Shown here one piece after another: positions 7,929 to 17,256 of a DNA stretch of 64,000 nt. This DNA is from Bacillota bacterium (GTDB lineage Bacteria > Bacillota > Clostridia > Lachnospirales > Lachnospiraceae), in the NCBI GenBank assembly GCA_023392615.1, contig JAEVYT010000017.1, positions 310,001 to 374,000 of the forward strand. Reading direction: 5' to 3'. Every line of letters starts with the position of its first letter. Position 1 is the stretch's first letter. The translations under genes were made by a program, and so were the position numbers. Under the pieces are notes generated by a model. It searched no databases, was not told the DNA's origin, and was given only the letters and a program-made list of their open reading frames with translations.

Positions 7929-9320
7929 ATGCCAAACTTAAATAAAGCATCTCAGGAACGTATTTATATAGCGATTGATCTAAAATCTTTCTATGCCTCC
8001 GTTGAGTGTATAGAAAGAGGGTTAAATCCGCTGACTACCAATCTAGTGGTAGCTGATCCGACACGTACTGAGAAAACTATTTGCCTTGCAGTATCCCCAT
8101 CTTTAAAGGCATATGGAATACCCGGTAGAGCCAGGTTGTTTGAGGTGCAGCAAAAGCTGAGAGAATACAAGCAGCATACAGGAAAAGAGGTTGAATATAT
8201 TACCGCACCACCACAGATGGCACGATATATTGAAGTATCGGCAGATATTTATGAAACTTATCTGAAATACATCAGTCCGGAGGATATTCATGTTTATAGC
8301 ATCGATGAGTGTTTTATGGATGTGACGAATTACTTGAACTTGTATCAGATGTCTGCAAAGGAACTGGCAGTGAAAATGATTCACGACGTATTAGAAAAGA
8401 CCGGAATAACCGCTACAGCAGGAATTGGGACGAACCTATATCTGTGTAAAATTGCAATGGATATTGTTGCAAAGCATGTTGAACCGGATGCAAGCGGAGT
8501 GCGTGTGGCAGAGCTCGATGAGGCCACTTATCGCAGATTATTATGGGATCACAAACCGATTACGGACTTTTGGAGAGTTGGCGGAGGTATTGCGAAAAGA
8601 TTGGAGAACAGCGGGCTGTATACGATGGGAGATATAGCAAGAATATCACTTCTCAATGAGGACGTACTATATCGGATGCTTGGCATAGATGCGGAACTTT
8701 TAATTGACCATGCATGGGGGTATGAACCTTGCAGTATGGAACAAATCAAATCCTATAAACCTAGCACAAACAGCATATCTTCAGGACAAGTTTTGCAAAA
8801 TCCTTATGATTATAATAAGGCGAGGATTATTGTTCAAGAAATGACGGATTTACTGGTGCTTGAGCTTGTAGATAAGGGAATGGTGACAGACAGTTTAACT
8901 TTAACCATTGGTTATGACAGGAGTAATGTAGATGAAGGGAAATACAAGGGTGAGGTTACTTATGACCGTTATGGACGAGGGGTTCCAAAGTCTGCTCATG
9001 GTACAGCAAATCTTGGTACGACAAGCAGCAGTACCAAGAAAATCATGACTGCGGTTCTGGATCTTTATGATCGAATTATATCAAAGGAACTTATGGTCAG
9101 AAGAGTGACTTTAGGAGCCAATAATCTAGTGGAAGAAAGATATGAGCAGTTCGATTTGTTCACAGATCCTATAGAGCAGGAAAAAGAACGAAAGATGCAG
9201 GAAGCCATGCTGAGTATAAAAAAGAAGTTTGGAAAGAACGCCATTCTGAAAGGCGTTAATTTAGAAGAAGGGGCTACCACAAGAGATAGAAACAACCAGA
9301 TTGGTGGACATAAAGCATAA
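7929..9320 (+). CDS. Y-family DNA polymerase (UvrX/UmuC type)
   Basis: A 463-residue error-prone polymerase. The palm motifs are visible: YIAIDLKSFYASVE near the N-terminus with the first metal-binding Asp and the steric-gate region, and YSIDECFMD near residue 120 with the catalytic Asp-Glu pair. A helix-hairpin-helix region (GGGIAKRLENSGLYTMGDIA) and a little-finger domain follow. It makes DNA across lesions and is usually induced by damage. The C-terminus (EQFDLFTDPIEQEK) resembles a beta-clamp binding segment, with QFDLF fitting the QxxLF consensus. The start is ATG 7929 behind AGGAGG; GTG 7923 is too close to that site. Confidence 0.9.
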   Translation: MPNLNKASQERIYIAIDLKSFYASVECIERGLNPLTTNLVVADPTRTEKTICLAVSPSLKAYGIPGRARLFEVQQKLREYKQHTGKEVEYITAPPQMARYIEVSADIYETYLKYISPEDIHVYSIDECFMDVTNYLNLYQMSAKELAVKMIHDVLEKTGITATAGIGTNLYLCKIAMDIVAKHVEPDASGVRVAELDEATYRRLLWDHKPITDFWRVGGGIAKRLENSGLYTMGDIARISLLNEDVLYRMLGIDAELLIDHAWGYEPCSMEQIKSYKPSTNSISSGQVLQNPYDYNKARIIVQEMTDLLVLELVDKGMVTDSLTLTIGYDRSNVDEGKYKGEVTYDRYGRGVPKSAHGTANLGTTSSSTKKIMTAVLDLYDRIISKELMVRRVTLGANNLVEERYEQFDLFTDPIEQEKERKMQEAMLSIKKKFGKNAILKGVNLEEGATTRDRNNQIGGHKA

Positions 9321-9381
9321 AAAATAGTACCCTAAATTGATTTGATGTGACTAAAGTGGTAATGTGGTTATAATAACTACA

Positions 9382-9390
9382 TGGTATAAT
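9382..9390 (+). promoter_or_regulatory. Extended -10 promoter element upstream of degV
   Basis: TGG followed by TATAAT (9385-9390) makes an extended -10 about 70 bp before the DegV gene. The -35 is poor. A second TATAAT lies nearby at 9369-9374. Confidence 0.4.
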
Positions 9391-9458
9391 GATGTCATTT
9401 TATCAACAAATCTTAAATTTATATTTAAATCGGTACAAAGTAAGAAGGAGACAAAGCT

Positions 9459-10307
9459 ATGGAGAAGATTGCGTTAATTACAGATTCGGCTTGTGATATT
9501 GATGAGGATACATTGAAAAAGTATCAGATACATGTACTTCCCTTTAAAATAATCTATCGTAGCCGGGAATATACGGATAAGATTGATATTACTCCTCAGG
9601 AAGTTTATCATAATATGAAGACTGAAATTCCAAAATCGTCACTCCCTTCTATGGAGGATATCGAGAAGCTGTATCAGAAGTTGGATAAAGAGAACTATAC
9701 CCATGTCATATCAATTAATATATCAAGTGGAATCTCTGGTACTGTGAATGCGGTCAGATTAATTAGTGAGCAATATCCCCAAATAAAATCTTATCTATAT
9801 GATACAAAATCTACTTCAGTAATAGAAGGAATCCTTTTAAAAAAGTGTGGTGAATTAATCTGTTCCGGCAAAAGCTTTGATGAGATAACAGAAGCAATTC
9901 CTAAGATGAAACAAAAGCTTCATTTTTACTTTGTTTTTGGAACATTGGAATATGCAATCAAGGGTGGTAGAATTGGTAAAATATCAGGAACAATCGGTGA
10001 TATATTAGACATTAAACCTATCGTTGGATTTGATGAGATTAACGGTCAATGCTTTACCCAAGAGAAAATCAGAGGTAGAAACAAATCAATAAGCAGGCTC
10101 GTGCAAATCGGTGAAAATATTGTAAAGCAGACAACCTGTGACGCATATATCATACATGGTAATGTTGAGGAAGAAGCGATTAAGTTATGTGATCGGATTA
10201 AACATACTCCGGGAATTAGAAATGTATATCTTATCGGTCAAATTAGTACAGTAGTAGGAGTTTATAGCGGACCGGGAACCATGGGGATATGCTATTCAGA
10301 GATTTAA
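9459..10307 (+). CDS. DegV family fatty-acid-binding protein
   Basis: A 282-residue cytosolic protein. The N-terminus IALITDSACDI and the following SSLPSMEDIEKLYQKL are typical of DegV proteins, as are ISSGISGTVNAV and the lipid-contacting region GGRIGKISGTIGDILDIKPI. DegV/FakB proteins hold a fatty acid; the FakB members present it to the kinase FakA. No FakA gene is nearby, so the exact role is open. The length matches the family (about 280). RBS: AGAAGGAG. Confidence 0.9.
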   Translation: MEKIALITDSACDIDEDTLKKYQIHVLPFKIIYRSREYTDKIDITPQEVYHNMKTEIPKSSLPSMEDIEKLYQKLDKENYTHVISINISSGISGTVNAVRLISEQYPQIKSYLYDTKSTSVIEGILLKKCGELICSGKSFDEITEAIPKMKQKLHFYFVFGTLEYAIKGGRIGKISGTIGDILDIKPIVGFDEINGQCFTQEKIRGRNKSISRLVQIGENIVKQTTCDAYIIHGNVEEEAIKLCDRIKHTPGIRNVYLIGQISTVVGVYSGPGTMGICYSEI

Positions 10308-10402
10308 GGCTTGTAAAGTTTGATATAAAAGAGATCTAGTAACAACTTTCGTTTTAGTCATATTAATATATTGTATCATGGTTTTTGAAAGGAAGTATTG
10401 CC

Positions 10403-11326
10403 ATGGGATGGATAATGAAACAATTAATGTTACACATACCAAAACTTGTGAAGTTGGCAGATGATAAGCGTATGGCAAAACAACAGCCAATAGCAGGGAT
10501 AGAGGAAAAAAAGGATATTGCATATACAAATACCGGTAATCCAATGCACCGTTTGAACGTTTATTATCCGCAAGGAATACAAGGGGACTTGCCAATTATC
10601 GTCAATATTCATGGAGGAGGCTTTGTATATGGGGATAAAGACTTGAACCGATTTTCCAATCAGTTTATGGCTTCCAAAGGATTTGTTGTTGTTGCTATGA
10701 GTTATAGACTATTATCTGAGACGGATCTAAAAGGAGTGGTTCAGGATCTATTTAACTGCCTTCATTGGTTTGAAGCAAATGCCGCTAAGTACCATGGTGA
10801 TCTATCCAATGTATTTATCTGTGGTGATTCAGCAGGAGGACATCTTAGCGGATTAGTGACCTGTATACAACTTGATTCAAACTTACAAATGCTCTATGAT
10901 GTAACGCCGGTTTCATTTCCGATTCGTGCAATCGGAATGAGTCATGGAGTACCGAAGGCTGGTGCAGGAAGTGCGGGGAAAGGCAAGTTAGGAAAAATGA
11001 TAGACAATAAAGTGGGGCAGATGATACATGGAATGCAACCATCAAAATCACCACTGCTTGGGAAAATTGCTTTTGAAGATACCTGTAGGGGTTTGGACAT
11101 TCCTCCTATTTTCCTTGTCAGCTGTGAAAAAGACGGACTTCATACGCAGACCCTGGAATTAGCAGAATATTTGAAACAGAATAACATTGAGCATGAGTTA
11201 CTATACTGGGATAAAGCGAAAAGCCCGAAACTCAAGCATGTATTTAATGTGACAAATCCGGAATGGCCGGAGAGTATCGAGTCAAATACTGCGATGACGG
11301 AGTTCTTCAAGAAGTGGATGGTATGA
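10403..11326 (+). CDS. Alpha/beta hydrolase (HSL/esterase-lipase type)
   Basis: A 307-residue protein with the hormone-sensitive-lipase signature: oxyanion-hole motif HGGGFVYG (about residue 70), nucleophile elbow GDSAGG (Ser near 142), and likely acid and base in CEKDGL and LKHVFN near the C-terminus. It probably hydrolyses short-chain esters; the natural substrate is unknown. There is no signal peptide, so it is cytosolic. The ATG at 10403 follows AAAGGAAG; an upstream TTG at 10385 precedes that ribosome binding site. It stands apart from degV by about 95 bp. Confidence 0.85.
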   Translation: MGWIMKQLMLHIPKLVKLADDKRMAKQQPIAGIEEKKDIAYTNTGNPMHRLNVYYPQGIQGDLPIIVNIHGGGFVYGDKDLNRFSNQFMASKGFVVVAMSYRLLSETDLKGVVQDLFNCLHWFEANAAKYHGDLSNVFICGDSAGGHLSGLVTCIQLDSNLQMLYDVTPVSFPIRAIGMSHGVPKAGAGSAGKGKLGKMIDNKVGQMIHGMQPSKSPLLGKIAFEDTCRGLDIPPIFLVSCEKDGLHTQTLELAEYLKQNNIEHELLYWDKAKSPKLKHVFNVTNPEWPESIESNTAMTEFFKKWMV

Positions 11327-11355
11327 AGAACTGATAAAAATATAAAATTTTAATG

Positions 11356-11384
11356 TTGACAAAGTTACTAATGGGGTATATTAT
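11356..11384 (+). promoter_or_regulatory. Strong sigma-A promoter of the marR-ABC unit
   Basis: TTGACA (11356-11361), a 17-bp spacer and TATTAT (11379-11384): near-consensus. Confidence 0.75.
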
Positions 11385-11392
11385 TAACAGTG

Positions 11393-11409
11393 TTAGATAA
11401 TTAATTATC
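11393..11409. promoter_or_regulatory. Candidate MarR operator
   Basis: A perfect 14-bp palindrome GATAATTAATTATC (11396-11409) lies just after the -10, where the regulator would block transcription. It contains TTAGATAAT (11393-11401), a 9-mer that recurs twice upstream of the ABC genes. Confidence 0.5.
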
Positions 11410-11431
11410 AAAATAGTTTGTAGGTGATAAG

Positions 11432-11860
11432 ATGGATTATACGGGTTTAGCACAGGAGTTTATGTCGGTTATGTATCAGCTACGTCGATTTAAACCTCAA
11501 AAGGTACTGAATGAATCAATGCACGGCGAGATGATTGTTCTTGGTTATATTGCCAGACATGAAGGGAATGTTATTCCAAGTGACATTAGCAATGAATTAG
11601 GGATAAGTACAGCGCGGGTAGCAGCAACCTTGAATAGTTTAGAAAGTAAAGAACTGATTAGTCGTATGATTGATGTGAATGACCGACGAAGAATTCTGGT
11701 GGAAATGACGCCTGCCGGAAAGGAACAGATCGATAAGCATTTCGAGTTGATCATGAACACAACAAAGAATATGCTCGAGTATCTGGGTGAACAAGATGCG
11801 AAGGAATATGTACGTATTATGGGAAGGCTTGCGGAAAGAAATCCGGAAGATTTCAGGTAA
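11432..11860 (+). CDS. MarR family transcriptional regulator
   Basis: A 142-residue winged-helix regulator: MTPAGKEQIDKHFE follows the wing, VIPSDISNELGISTARVAATLNSLESKELI (in part) is the recognition region, and NDRRRILVEMT is the classic Asp-Arg-Arg wing. It lies directly before two ABC exporter genes, so it probably represses them and itself until a toxic ligand binds. Candidate operators sit on both sides of the gene. Confidence 0.9.
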   Translation: MDYTGLAQEFMSVMYQLRRFKPQKVLNESMHGEMIVLGYIARHEGNVIPSDISNELGISTARVAATLNSLESKELISRMIDVNDRRRILVEMTPAGKEQIDKHFELIMNTTKNMLEYLGEQDAKEYVRIMGRLAERNPEDFR

Positions 11861-11934
11861 AGGGTTTTACAAAGTAGTAATCTTTAATTTATTATTTTGT
11901 ATTACCCTAATAATTAATCTAAAAGCTAATAGTA

Positions 11935-11959
11935 TTAGATAATAACATACTTAGATAAT
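11935..11959. promoter_or_regulatory. Two TTAGATAAT direct repeats before the ABC exporter genes
   Basis: TTAGATAAT occurs at 11935-11943 and 11951-11959 (16-bp step), the same 9-mer as in the palindrome before marR. They are candidate MarR half-sites. Confidence 0.45.
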
Positions 11960-11988
11960 AATGGCATTAGAAAAGGAGAGTGTTAACT

Positions 11989-13749
11989 ATGTTAAGAATT
12001 TTAAAACGTTTGAAAGCAGCGGAATGGTTGCAGGCTTTAATCAGTCTGGTATTTGTGGTATCCCAGGTATGGTTGGATCTAAAACTTCCGGATTATATGT
12101 CGGAGATTACAAGATTAACGCAAACATCTGGAAGTGAGATGAGTGATATATGGACAGCCGGAGGAAAGATGCTTCTTTGTGCATTGGGCAGTCTCGTATC
12201 AGCAATTATCGTCGGTTTCTTTGCATCACGAATTGCGGCATCGTTCTCTCGTAGATTAAGAAGCGATTTGTTTACAAAAGTTGATTCATTTTCCATGGAA
12301 GAGATCAATCGCTTCTCTACAGCAAGTCTGATAACCCGATCTACCAATGATATCACACAGGTACAGCTACTGATTACGATGGGACTTCAGATCATGATCA
12401 AAGCACCGATAACAGCTGTTTGGGCATTAACTAAAATCGTTGGTAAGGGAGTGGAGTGGTCGATAGCAACCGGTGTGGCAATCGCTATCTTATTAGCAAT
12501 GATTGTATTAATCATGTTATTCGTAATGCCTAAATTCAAGAAAATGCAGAGTTTGACAGATAATCTTAATCGAGTTGTACGAGAGAACTTAACAGGTCTG
12601 CGTGTTGTTCGTGCCTATAATGCAGAACATTATCAAGAAGAAAAATTTGAAGCAGCCAACAATGAACTGACAGAAACACAGTTATACACCAATCGTGGTA
12701 TGGCGGTCATGATGCCTATGATGTCTACATTAATGAGTGGAATGTCTTTAGCGATATATTGGATTGGCGCATACTTAATTAACGGAGCAAGTGCGATGGA
12801 TCGCCTATCATTATTCTCTAATATGGTTGTATTTTCATCATATTCAGTTCAGGTTATTATGTCGTTTATGATGTTATTAATGATATTCGTATTATGGCCT
12901 AGAGCATCGGTATCAGCAAAACGTATTAATGAAGTGTTAGAGACAAAGCCAACAATATTCGATGGCCAAGTCACTAACGGAAAAGACGATCAGGAAGGAG
13001 AAATAGCATTTCGTAATGTGAGTTTCAAGTATCCGGGTGCATCGGATTATGTACTTCAAAACATTAGTTTTACAGCTAAGAAAGGTGAAACAGTTGCTTT
13101 TATTGGCTCGACCGGAAGTGGCAAGAGTACATTGATTAGTCTTGTACCGAGATTTTATGATGTGACGGATGGTAATATTTTCGTGGATGGAATAAATGTA
13201 AAAGAATATAAGCAAGAGTCCTTACACAATAAAATAGGATATGTTCCTCAAAAAGCGGTAATGTTTCGAGGAACTGTAAGCAGCAATATTAGTTATGGTG
13301 ATAATGGTATGACAAAACCAAATGAAGAGGATGTTAGGACCGCAGTAAGAATTGCACAAGGAATGGATTTCGTGGAAGCGATGGAAGGCGGATATGCTGG
13401 TGAAATAGCACAGAGTGGTTCCAATGTATCCGGTGGTCAGAAACAGCGTCTTGCTATTGCTCGCGCCATTTGCCGTAAGCCGGAGATATACATTTTTGAT
13501 GATAGCTTTTCGGCGCTGGATTACAAGACTGACCGAATCCTTCGTTCTGAACTAAAAAAAGAAACCGCAGGAGTGACAAGTTTAATTGTTGCACAGCGAA
13601 TCGGAACAATCATGGATGCTGATCAAATTATTGTATTAGATGAAGGAAAGATAGTAGGGAAAGGAACACATAAAGAACTATTGAATTCTTGTGATGTTTA
13701 TAGAGAAATTGCAATGTCACAATTAAGTGAGGAGGAGTTGATATCATGA
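11989..13749 (+). CDS. ABC exporter half-transporter (membrane + ATPase), subunit 1
   Basis: A 586-residue fusion of an ABC_membrane domain (six segments, about residues 15-300) and an ATPase domain: Walker A STGSGKST (about 370), signature VSGGQKQRLAIARA (near 480), Walker B IYIFDDSFSALD. The signature VSGG is intact, but the residue after Walker B is Asp-Ser rather than the usual catalytic Glu, so this subunit probably carries the degenerate site of a heterodimer. It overlaps the next half-transporter by 4 bp (ATGA), a pattern typical of heterodimeric multidrug exporters of the LmrCD/BmrCD type. The ATG at 11989 follows AAAAGGAGAG. Regulation is probably by the MarR protein upstream. Confidence 0.9.
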   Translation: MLRILKRLKAAEWLQALISLVFVVSQVWLDLKLPDYMSEITRLTQTSGSEMSDIWTAGGKMLLCALGSLVSAIIVGFFASRIAASFSRRLRSDLFTKVDSFSMEEINRFSTASLITRSTNDITQVQLLITMGLQIMIKAPITAVWALTKIVGKGVEWSIATGVAIAILLAMIVLIMLFVMPKFKKMQSLTDNLNRVVRENLTGLRVVRAYNAEHYQEEKFEAANNELTETQLYTNRGMAVMMPMMSTLMSGMSLAIYWIGAYLINGASAMDRLSLFSNMVVFSSYSVQVIMSFMMLLMIFVLWPRASVSAKRINEVLETKPTIFDGQVTNGKDDQEGEIAFRNVSFKYPGASDYVLQNISFTAKKGETVAFIGSTGSGKSTLISLVPRFYDVTDGNIFVDGINVKEYKQESLHNKIGYVPQKAVMFRGTVSSNISYGDNGMTKPNEEDVRTAVRIAQGMDFVEAMEGGYAGEIAQSGSNVSGGQKQRLAIARAICRKPEIYIFDDSFSALDYKTDRILRSELKKETAGVTSLIVAQRIGTIMDADQIIVLDEGKIVGKGTHKELLNSCDVYREIAMSQLSEEELIS

Positions 13750-15605
13750 GTGAAGAAATCAAAAAAGAAAACAATTCAAGAAGTTCAATGGGAAGAGGAC
13801 CTATGGGCATGAATGGTGCGGTTGAGAAGCCGAAGAATTTCAAGATTACAATGTCAAAGTTATTGGGATATTGTAAGAATTATTTGCCTCCAATTATTAT
13901 CGCATTAATCGCCGCAGCAGCAGGAACGGTACTACAGATTATAGGACCTGATCGACTTAAGGATTTAACGAATGAGGTGATGAAGGGGCTTCCAGCCATG
14001 GTTAAGGGAGCTCCGGTAGTTGGAAGTATTGATATGAATGCTGTTGAAAAGATTGTATGGATACTTGTGTTCTTCTACGCGGCTGCATTTGTACTAAACT
14101 ACTTACAGAGCTATATTATGGCTACTGTAACTCAGATTATATCAAAAAAGATGAGAACTGATATTTCAGGAAAAGTAAACCGGTTACCACTTAAATATTT
14201 TGACACAACTAGTTATGGTGATGTCCTGAGTCGTGTTACAAATGATGTTGACGCAATAGGACAGACGATGAACCAAAGCATAGGAACCTTGATTACTGCT
14301 ATTACAATGCTAATCGGATCTTTAATAATGATGTTTTATAATAACTGGATTATGGCACTAACTGCAGTAGGCAGCAGTTTGATTGGTTTTGTATTAATGA
14401 TGGTTATTATGCAAAAATCTCAAACTTTCTTTAAGTCACAGCAGATTGATTTGGGTCGTATTAATGGACATATTGAAGAAATTTATACCGGTCATAATGT
14501 AGTAAAGGTTTATAATGGTAGCAAGGAAGCTAAGAAAGAGTTTGAAGACATCAATGATAGTTTATACAAAAGTGCATGGAAATCACAATTTTTATCCGGA
14601 TTAATGATGCCACTTATGGGATTTATAGGAAATATTGGATATGTTGCTGTTTGTGTAGTAGGAGCGGCACTTGCAATGAACGGATCAATTTCATTCGGTG
14701 TAATCGTAGCTTTTATGTTGTATATCAGATTATTTACACAACCGCTGTCTCAAGTTGCTCAAGCAATGAATAATCTGCAAAGAACAGCAGCAGCCAGTGA
14801 ACGTGTATTTGAATTTCTTGAAGAAGATGAGCTGGAAGAGGAATTAGATAATAAAAATACGCTAAAACAGGTAAAGGGTAATGTGGAATTTAAGAATATT
14901 AAATTTGGTTATTCTCCGAATAAACCTATTATTAATAATTTTGGAGTAAATGTAAAAGCCGGTCAAAAGGTTGCGATTGTTGGACCGACAGGAGCAGGCA
15001 AAACAACTATAGTTAATCTACTAATGAGATTTTATGAGCTAGACGGCGGAGAAATTCTTATCGATGGAGTACCGATTCATCAAGTTCCGCGAGAAAATGT
15101 ACATGAACAGTTTAGTATGGTTCTACAAGATACATGGCTCTTTGAAGGAACGATAAAAGATAATATTATATATAGTAAACCAGGGGTATCAGATGAAGAA
15201 GTCAAGGCAGCTTGCAAAAGTGTAGGTTTACATCACTTTATTAAGACCTTACCCGAGGGCTATGATACAATTCTTAATGATAAAGCAAGTTTATCAGAGG
15301 GACAGAAACAGTTAATTACGATAGCAAGAGCGATGATTCAAAATGCACCTCTATTAATATTAGATGAGGCGACCAGTTCAGTAGATACCCGAACAGAACG
15401 TATTGTTCAAACTGCAATGGACAAATTAACAGTCGGAAGGACTTCTTTTGTGATCGCACATCGTCTGTCTACCATTAAAAATGCAGATCTAATCTTGGTT
15501 ATGAAGGATGGGGATATCATTGAAAGTGGTAGTCACAACGAATTGATTGGAAAGAATGGATTTTATGCCGAACTTTATAATAGCCAGTTTGAAGTAGCAT
15601 CTTAA
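13746..15605 (+). CDS. ABC exporter half-transporter, subunit 2
   Basis: A 619-residue partner of the preceding gene. The order is a short polar N-terminus (about 35 residues), a six-helix membrane domain, and an ATPase with Walker A GPTGAGKTT (about residue 415), Q-loop VLQDTWLF, signature LSEGQKQLITIARA and Walker B LLILDEATSSVD with the catalytic Glu. The signature is LSEGQ instead of LSGGQ. With Asp replacing Glu in subunit 1 and a changed signature here, both irregular elements fall in the same composite ATP site of the dimer, as is known for heterodimeric exporters. It likely exports a drug or peptide. Confidence 0.9.
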   Translation: MSEEIKKENNSRSSMGRGPMGMNGAVEKPKNFKITMSKLLGYCKNYLPPIIIALIAAAAGTVLQIIGPDRLKDLTNEVMKGLPAMVKGAPVVGSIDMNAVEKIVWILVFFYAAAFVLNYLQSYIMATVTQIISKKMRTDISGKVNRLPLKYFDTTSYGDVLSRVTNDVDAIGQTMNQSIGTLITAITMLIGSLIMMFYNNWIMALTAVGSSLIGFVLMMVIMQKSQTFFKSQQIDLGRINGHIEEIYTGHNVVKVYNGSKEAKKEFEDINDSLYKSAWKSQFLSGLMMPLMGFIGNIGYVAVCVVGAALAMNGSISFGVIVAFMLYIRLFTQPLSQVAQAMNNLQRTAAASERVFEFLEEDELEEELDNKNTLKQVKGNVEFKNIKFGYSPNKPIINNFGVNVKAGQKVAIVGPTGAGKTTIVNLLMRFYELDGGEILIDGVPIHQVPRENVHEQFSMVLQDTWLFEGTIKDNIIYSKPGVSDEEVKAACKSVGLHHFIKTLPEGYDTILNDKASLSEGQKQLITIARAMIQNAPLLILDEATSSVDTRTERIVQTAMDKLTVGRTSFVIAHRLSTIKNADLILVMKDGDIIESGSHNELIGKNGFYAELYNSQFEVAS

Positions 15606-15638
15606 AATCATACCTTAATTAATAATATGATCTTTGTT

Positions 15639-15672
15639 AAAATCGCCACTGTATTATGTGGCGATTTTATTA
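15639..15672 (+). terminator. Intrinsic terminator after the ABC exporter genes
   Basis: A perfect 11-bp stem (AAAATCGCCAC 15639-15649 with GTGGCGATTTT 15658-15668) followed by ATTATAC. Confidence 0.75.
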
Positions 15673-15714
15673 TACAATTATGTAAGAAAACTTACTTAGG
15701 GGCAGGGAAAATAC

Positions 15715-17145
15715 ATGGAGAAGATAAAGCTGATATTGATGTACTTGGGAGGGAAACTACGTAGGCAATTTTTTATGGCGCTTCCTGAGGATGAGAAGGA
15801 TTTTGATAAAAGTAGAAAATATTATATAGCTGCGGATTCTGCAAGCCAATTAATTACACAGCTTGCCGGAGGAACCTTCCTCATGACATTATTAAGTTAC
15901 GTCGGTATGTCTGATGGTGTAATCGGAACCGTACTTTCACTAGTAACACTGGGAGCTGTATTTCAACTTATTGCTATGAATAGGGTACAGAGATTTTCAA
16001 AATTTAAACCTTTTGTATCCGCAAGTGTATTACAAAAGGTCTGGTTTGGCGTGATTTTTATCATCCCACTTTTTTCTATGAAAGAATTGTGGATGCAGAT
16101 TATAATTTGTAGTATTTTTTTATTTGCACAGATTGCATCACAGATGGGTGTACCAGCCTCCATGGACTGGATCGCGAGTTTGGTTCCATCTAATGAAAGA
16201 GGGAAATATTTCTCTAGAAAGGATGCCTTTGCTGTGTTTTTCACTGTCTTTGGAATGTTCGTAATGGGTGTTTTATTGGATGTAACAAAGGGAAAACATT
16301 TAAAACTAGGCTTTTTGTTGATTGGTATCGTTTTAATTTTACTGGCATTATTGAATTTTATCTCTTTTGTAAAGATGAAGGAACCAAGAACAAGATTAAT
16401 GAATGCAGAGGGAAAGGAGTTACATGGTTCACTGGCGAAAAAAGAACTTAAGAAGCAATCGCATGAAAGTTTCGGAATTCGGTGGGAGATCCGTTATGCA
16501 TTCTCTTCGGATCGTTTTCGAAAGGCATTAATGTTAAATTTATTATGGACAACTGCTTTCTATATCGGAATGCCATTTAATAACAGTTATCAGGTGAAAG
16601 AACTCGGACTTTCCTATACATATATTATGTTAATTACACTGGTAACGGCCATACTTAGAGTAGCTATTACCCCCGGAATCGGAAAGAAGGCGGATCGTAG
16701 TGGATCACCTCTGATGTTGCTTTGGACTTTGGCTTCAATAGGCTTATATTATCTCACAATGATATTTACGGTTCCTGAGAACGGTAAAATATTCTTTACA
16801 GTAGCAACTATATTTGCCGCGGTTGGTTGGAGTTTTATAGCAATTGGATTATTTAATATCCAGCTGATGTGTGTGGATCGAACCAGGAGAATGCAGCAAT
16901 ATACTATTCTGTCCGGTGTGTCGGGTTTATACGGCTTCCTCATCTCTGTTGTTGGAGGAGTTATGGTGGATTGTTTTCAGAAAAATCGTTTTCTAATAGG
17001 AGGGAGATTGATATTTGCACAGCAGTGGATGAATTTATTCGGTTTGCTTTTTATTCTTCTGACAATGACTTATCTTTATGTAAGAGTGAAACCTTTAAAG
17101 CAGGAACATGATGAGGAAGATGGAAAATTTTCTCCTCATATTTAG
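15715..17145 (+). CDS. MFS transporter
   Basis: A 476-residue protein with about 12 hydrophobic segments and a central charged loop (about residues 225-260, KELKKQSHESFG). It resembles the MFS_1 group with the N-terminal extension seen in Clostridial permeases; I cannot name a substrate. The ATG at 15715 follows GGGGCAGGG. Its stop codon is immediately followed by the 11-bp repeats before the response regulator gene, so the two units are packed tightly but are probably transcribed separately. Confidence 0.75.
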   Translation: MEKIKLILMYLGGKLRRQFFMALPEDEKDFDKSRKYYIAADSASQLITQLAGGTFLMTLLSYVGMSDGVIGTVLSLVTLGAVFQLIAMNRVQRFSKFKPFVSASVLQKVWFGVIFIIPLFSMKELWMQIIICSIFLFAQIASQMGVPASMDWIASLVPSNERGKYFSRKDAFAVFFTVFGMFVMGVLLDVTKGKHLKLGFLLIGIVLILLALLNFISFVKMKEPRTRLMNAEGKELHGSLAKKELKKQSHESFGIRWEIRYAFSSDRFRKALMLNLLWTTAFYIGMPFNNSYQVKELGLSYTYIMLITLVTAILRVAITPGIGKKADRSGSPLMLLWTLASIGLYYLTMIFTVPENGKIFFTVATIFAAVGWSFIAIGLFNIQLMCVDRTRRMQQYTILSGVSGLYGFLISVVGGVMVDCFQKNRFLIGGRLIFAQQWMNLFGLLFILLTMTYLYVRVKPLKQEHDEEDGKFSPHI

Positions 17146-17211
17146 CGATACAATTTCGAAACAATAACGATACAATTACGATACAACCAGCAGATATAAT
17201 TGTGGTATACT
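17146..17211 (+). promoter_or_regulatory. Four 11-bp direct repeats and -10: OmpR-type response regulator box
   Basis: Consecutive 11-bp units start at 17146 (CGATACAATTT), 17157 (CGAAACAATAA), 17168 (CGATACAATTA) and 17179 (CGATACAACCA). Two possible -10 elements follow: TATAAT 17195-17200 and TATACT 17206-17211. An 11-bp step is the spacing at which PhoB/OmpR-family regulators bind in tandem. The repeats lie directly before such a regulator, so autoregulation is likely. Confidence 0.65.
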
Positions 17212-17256
17212 CAAATATATTATGCCTTTCGGTTTATTAGGATGGAGGATAAACAA

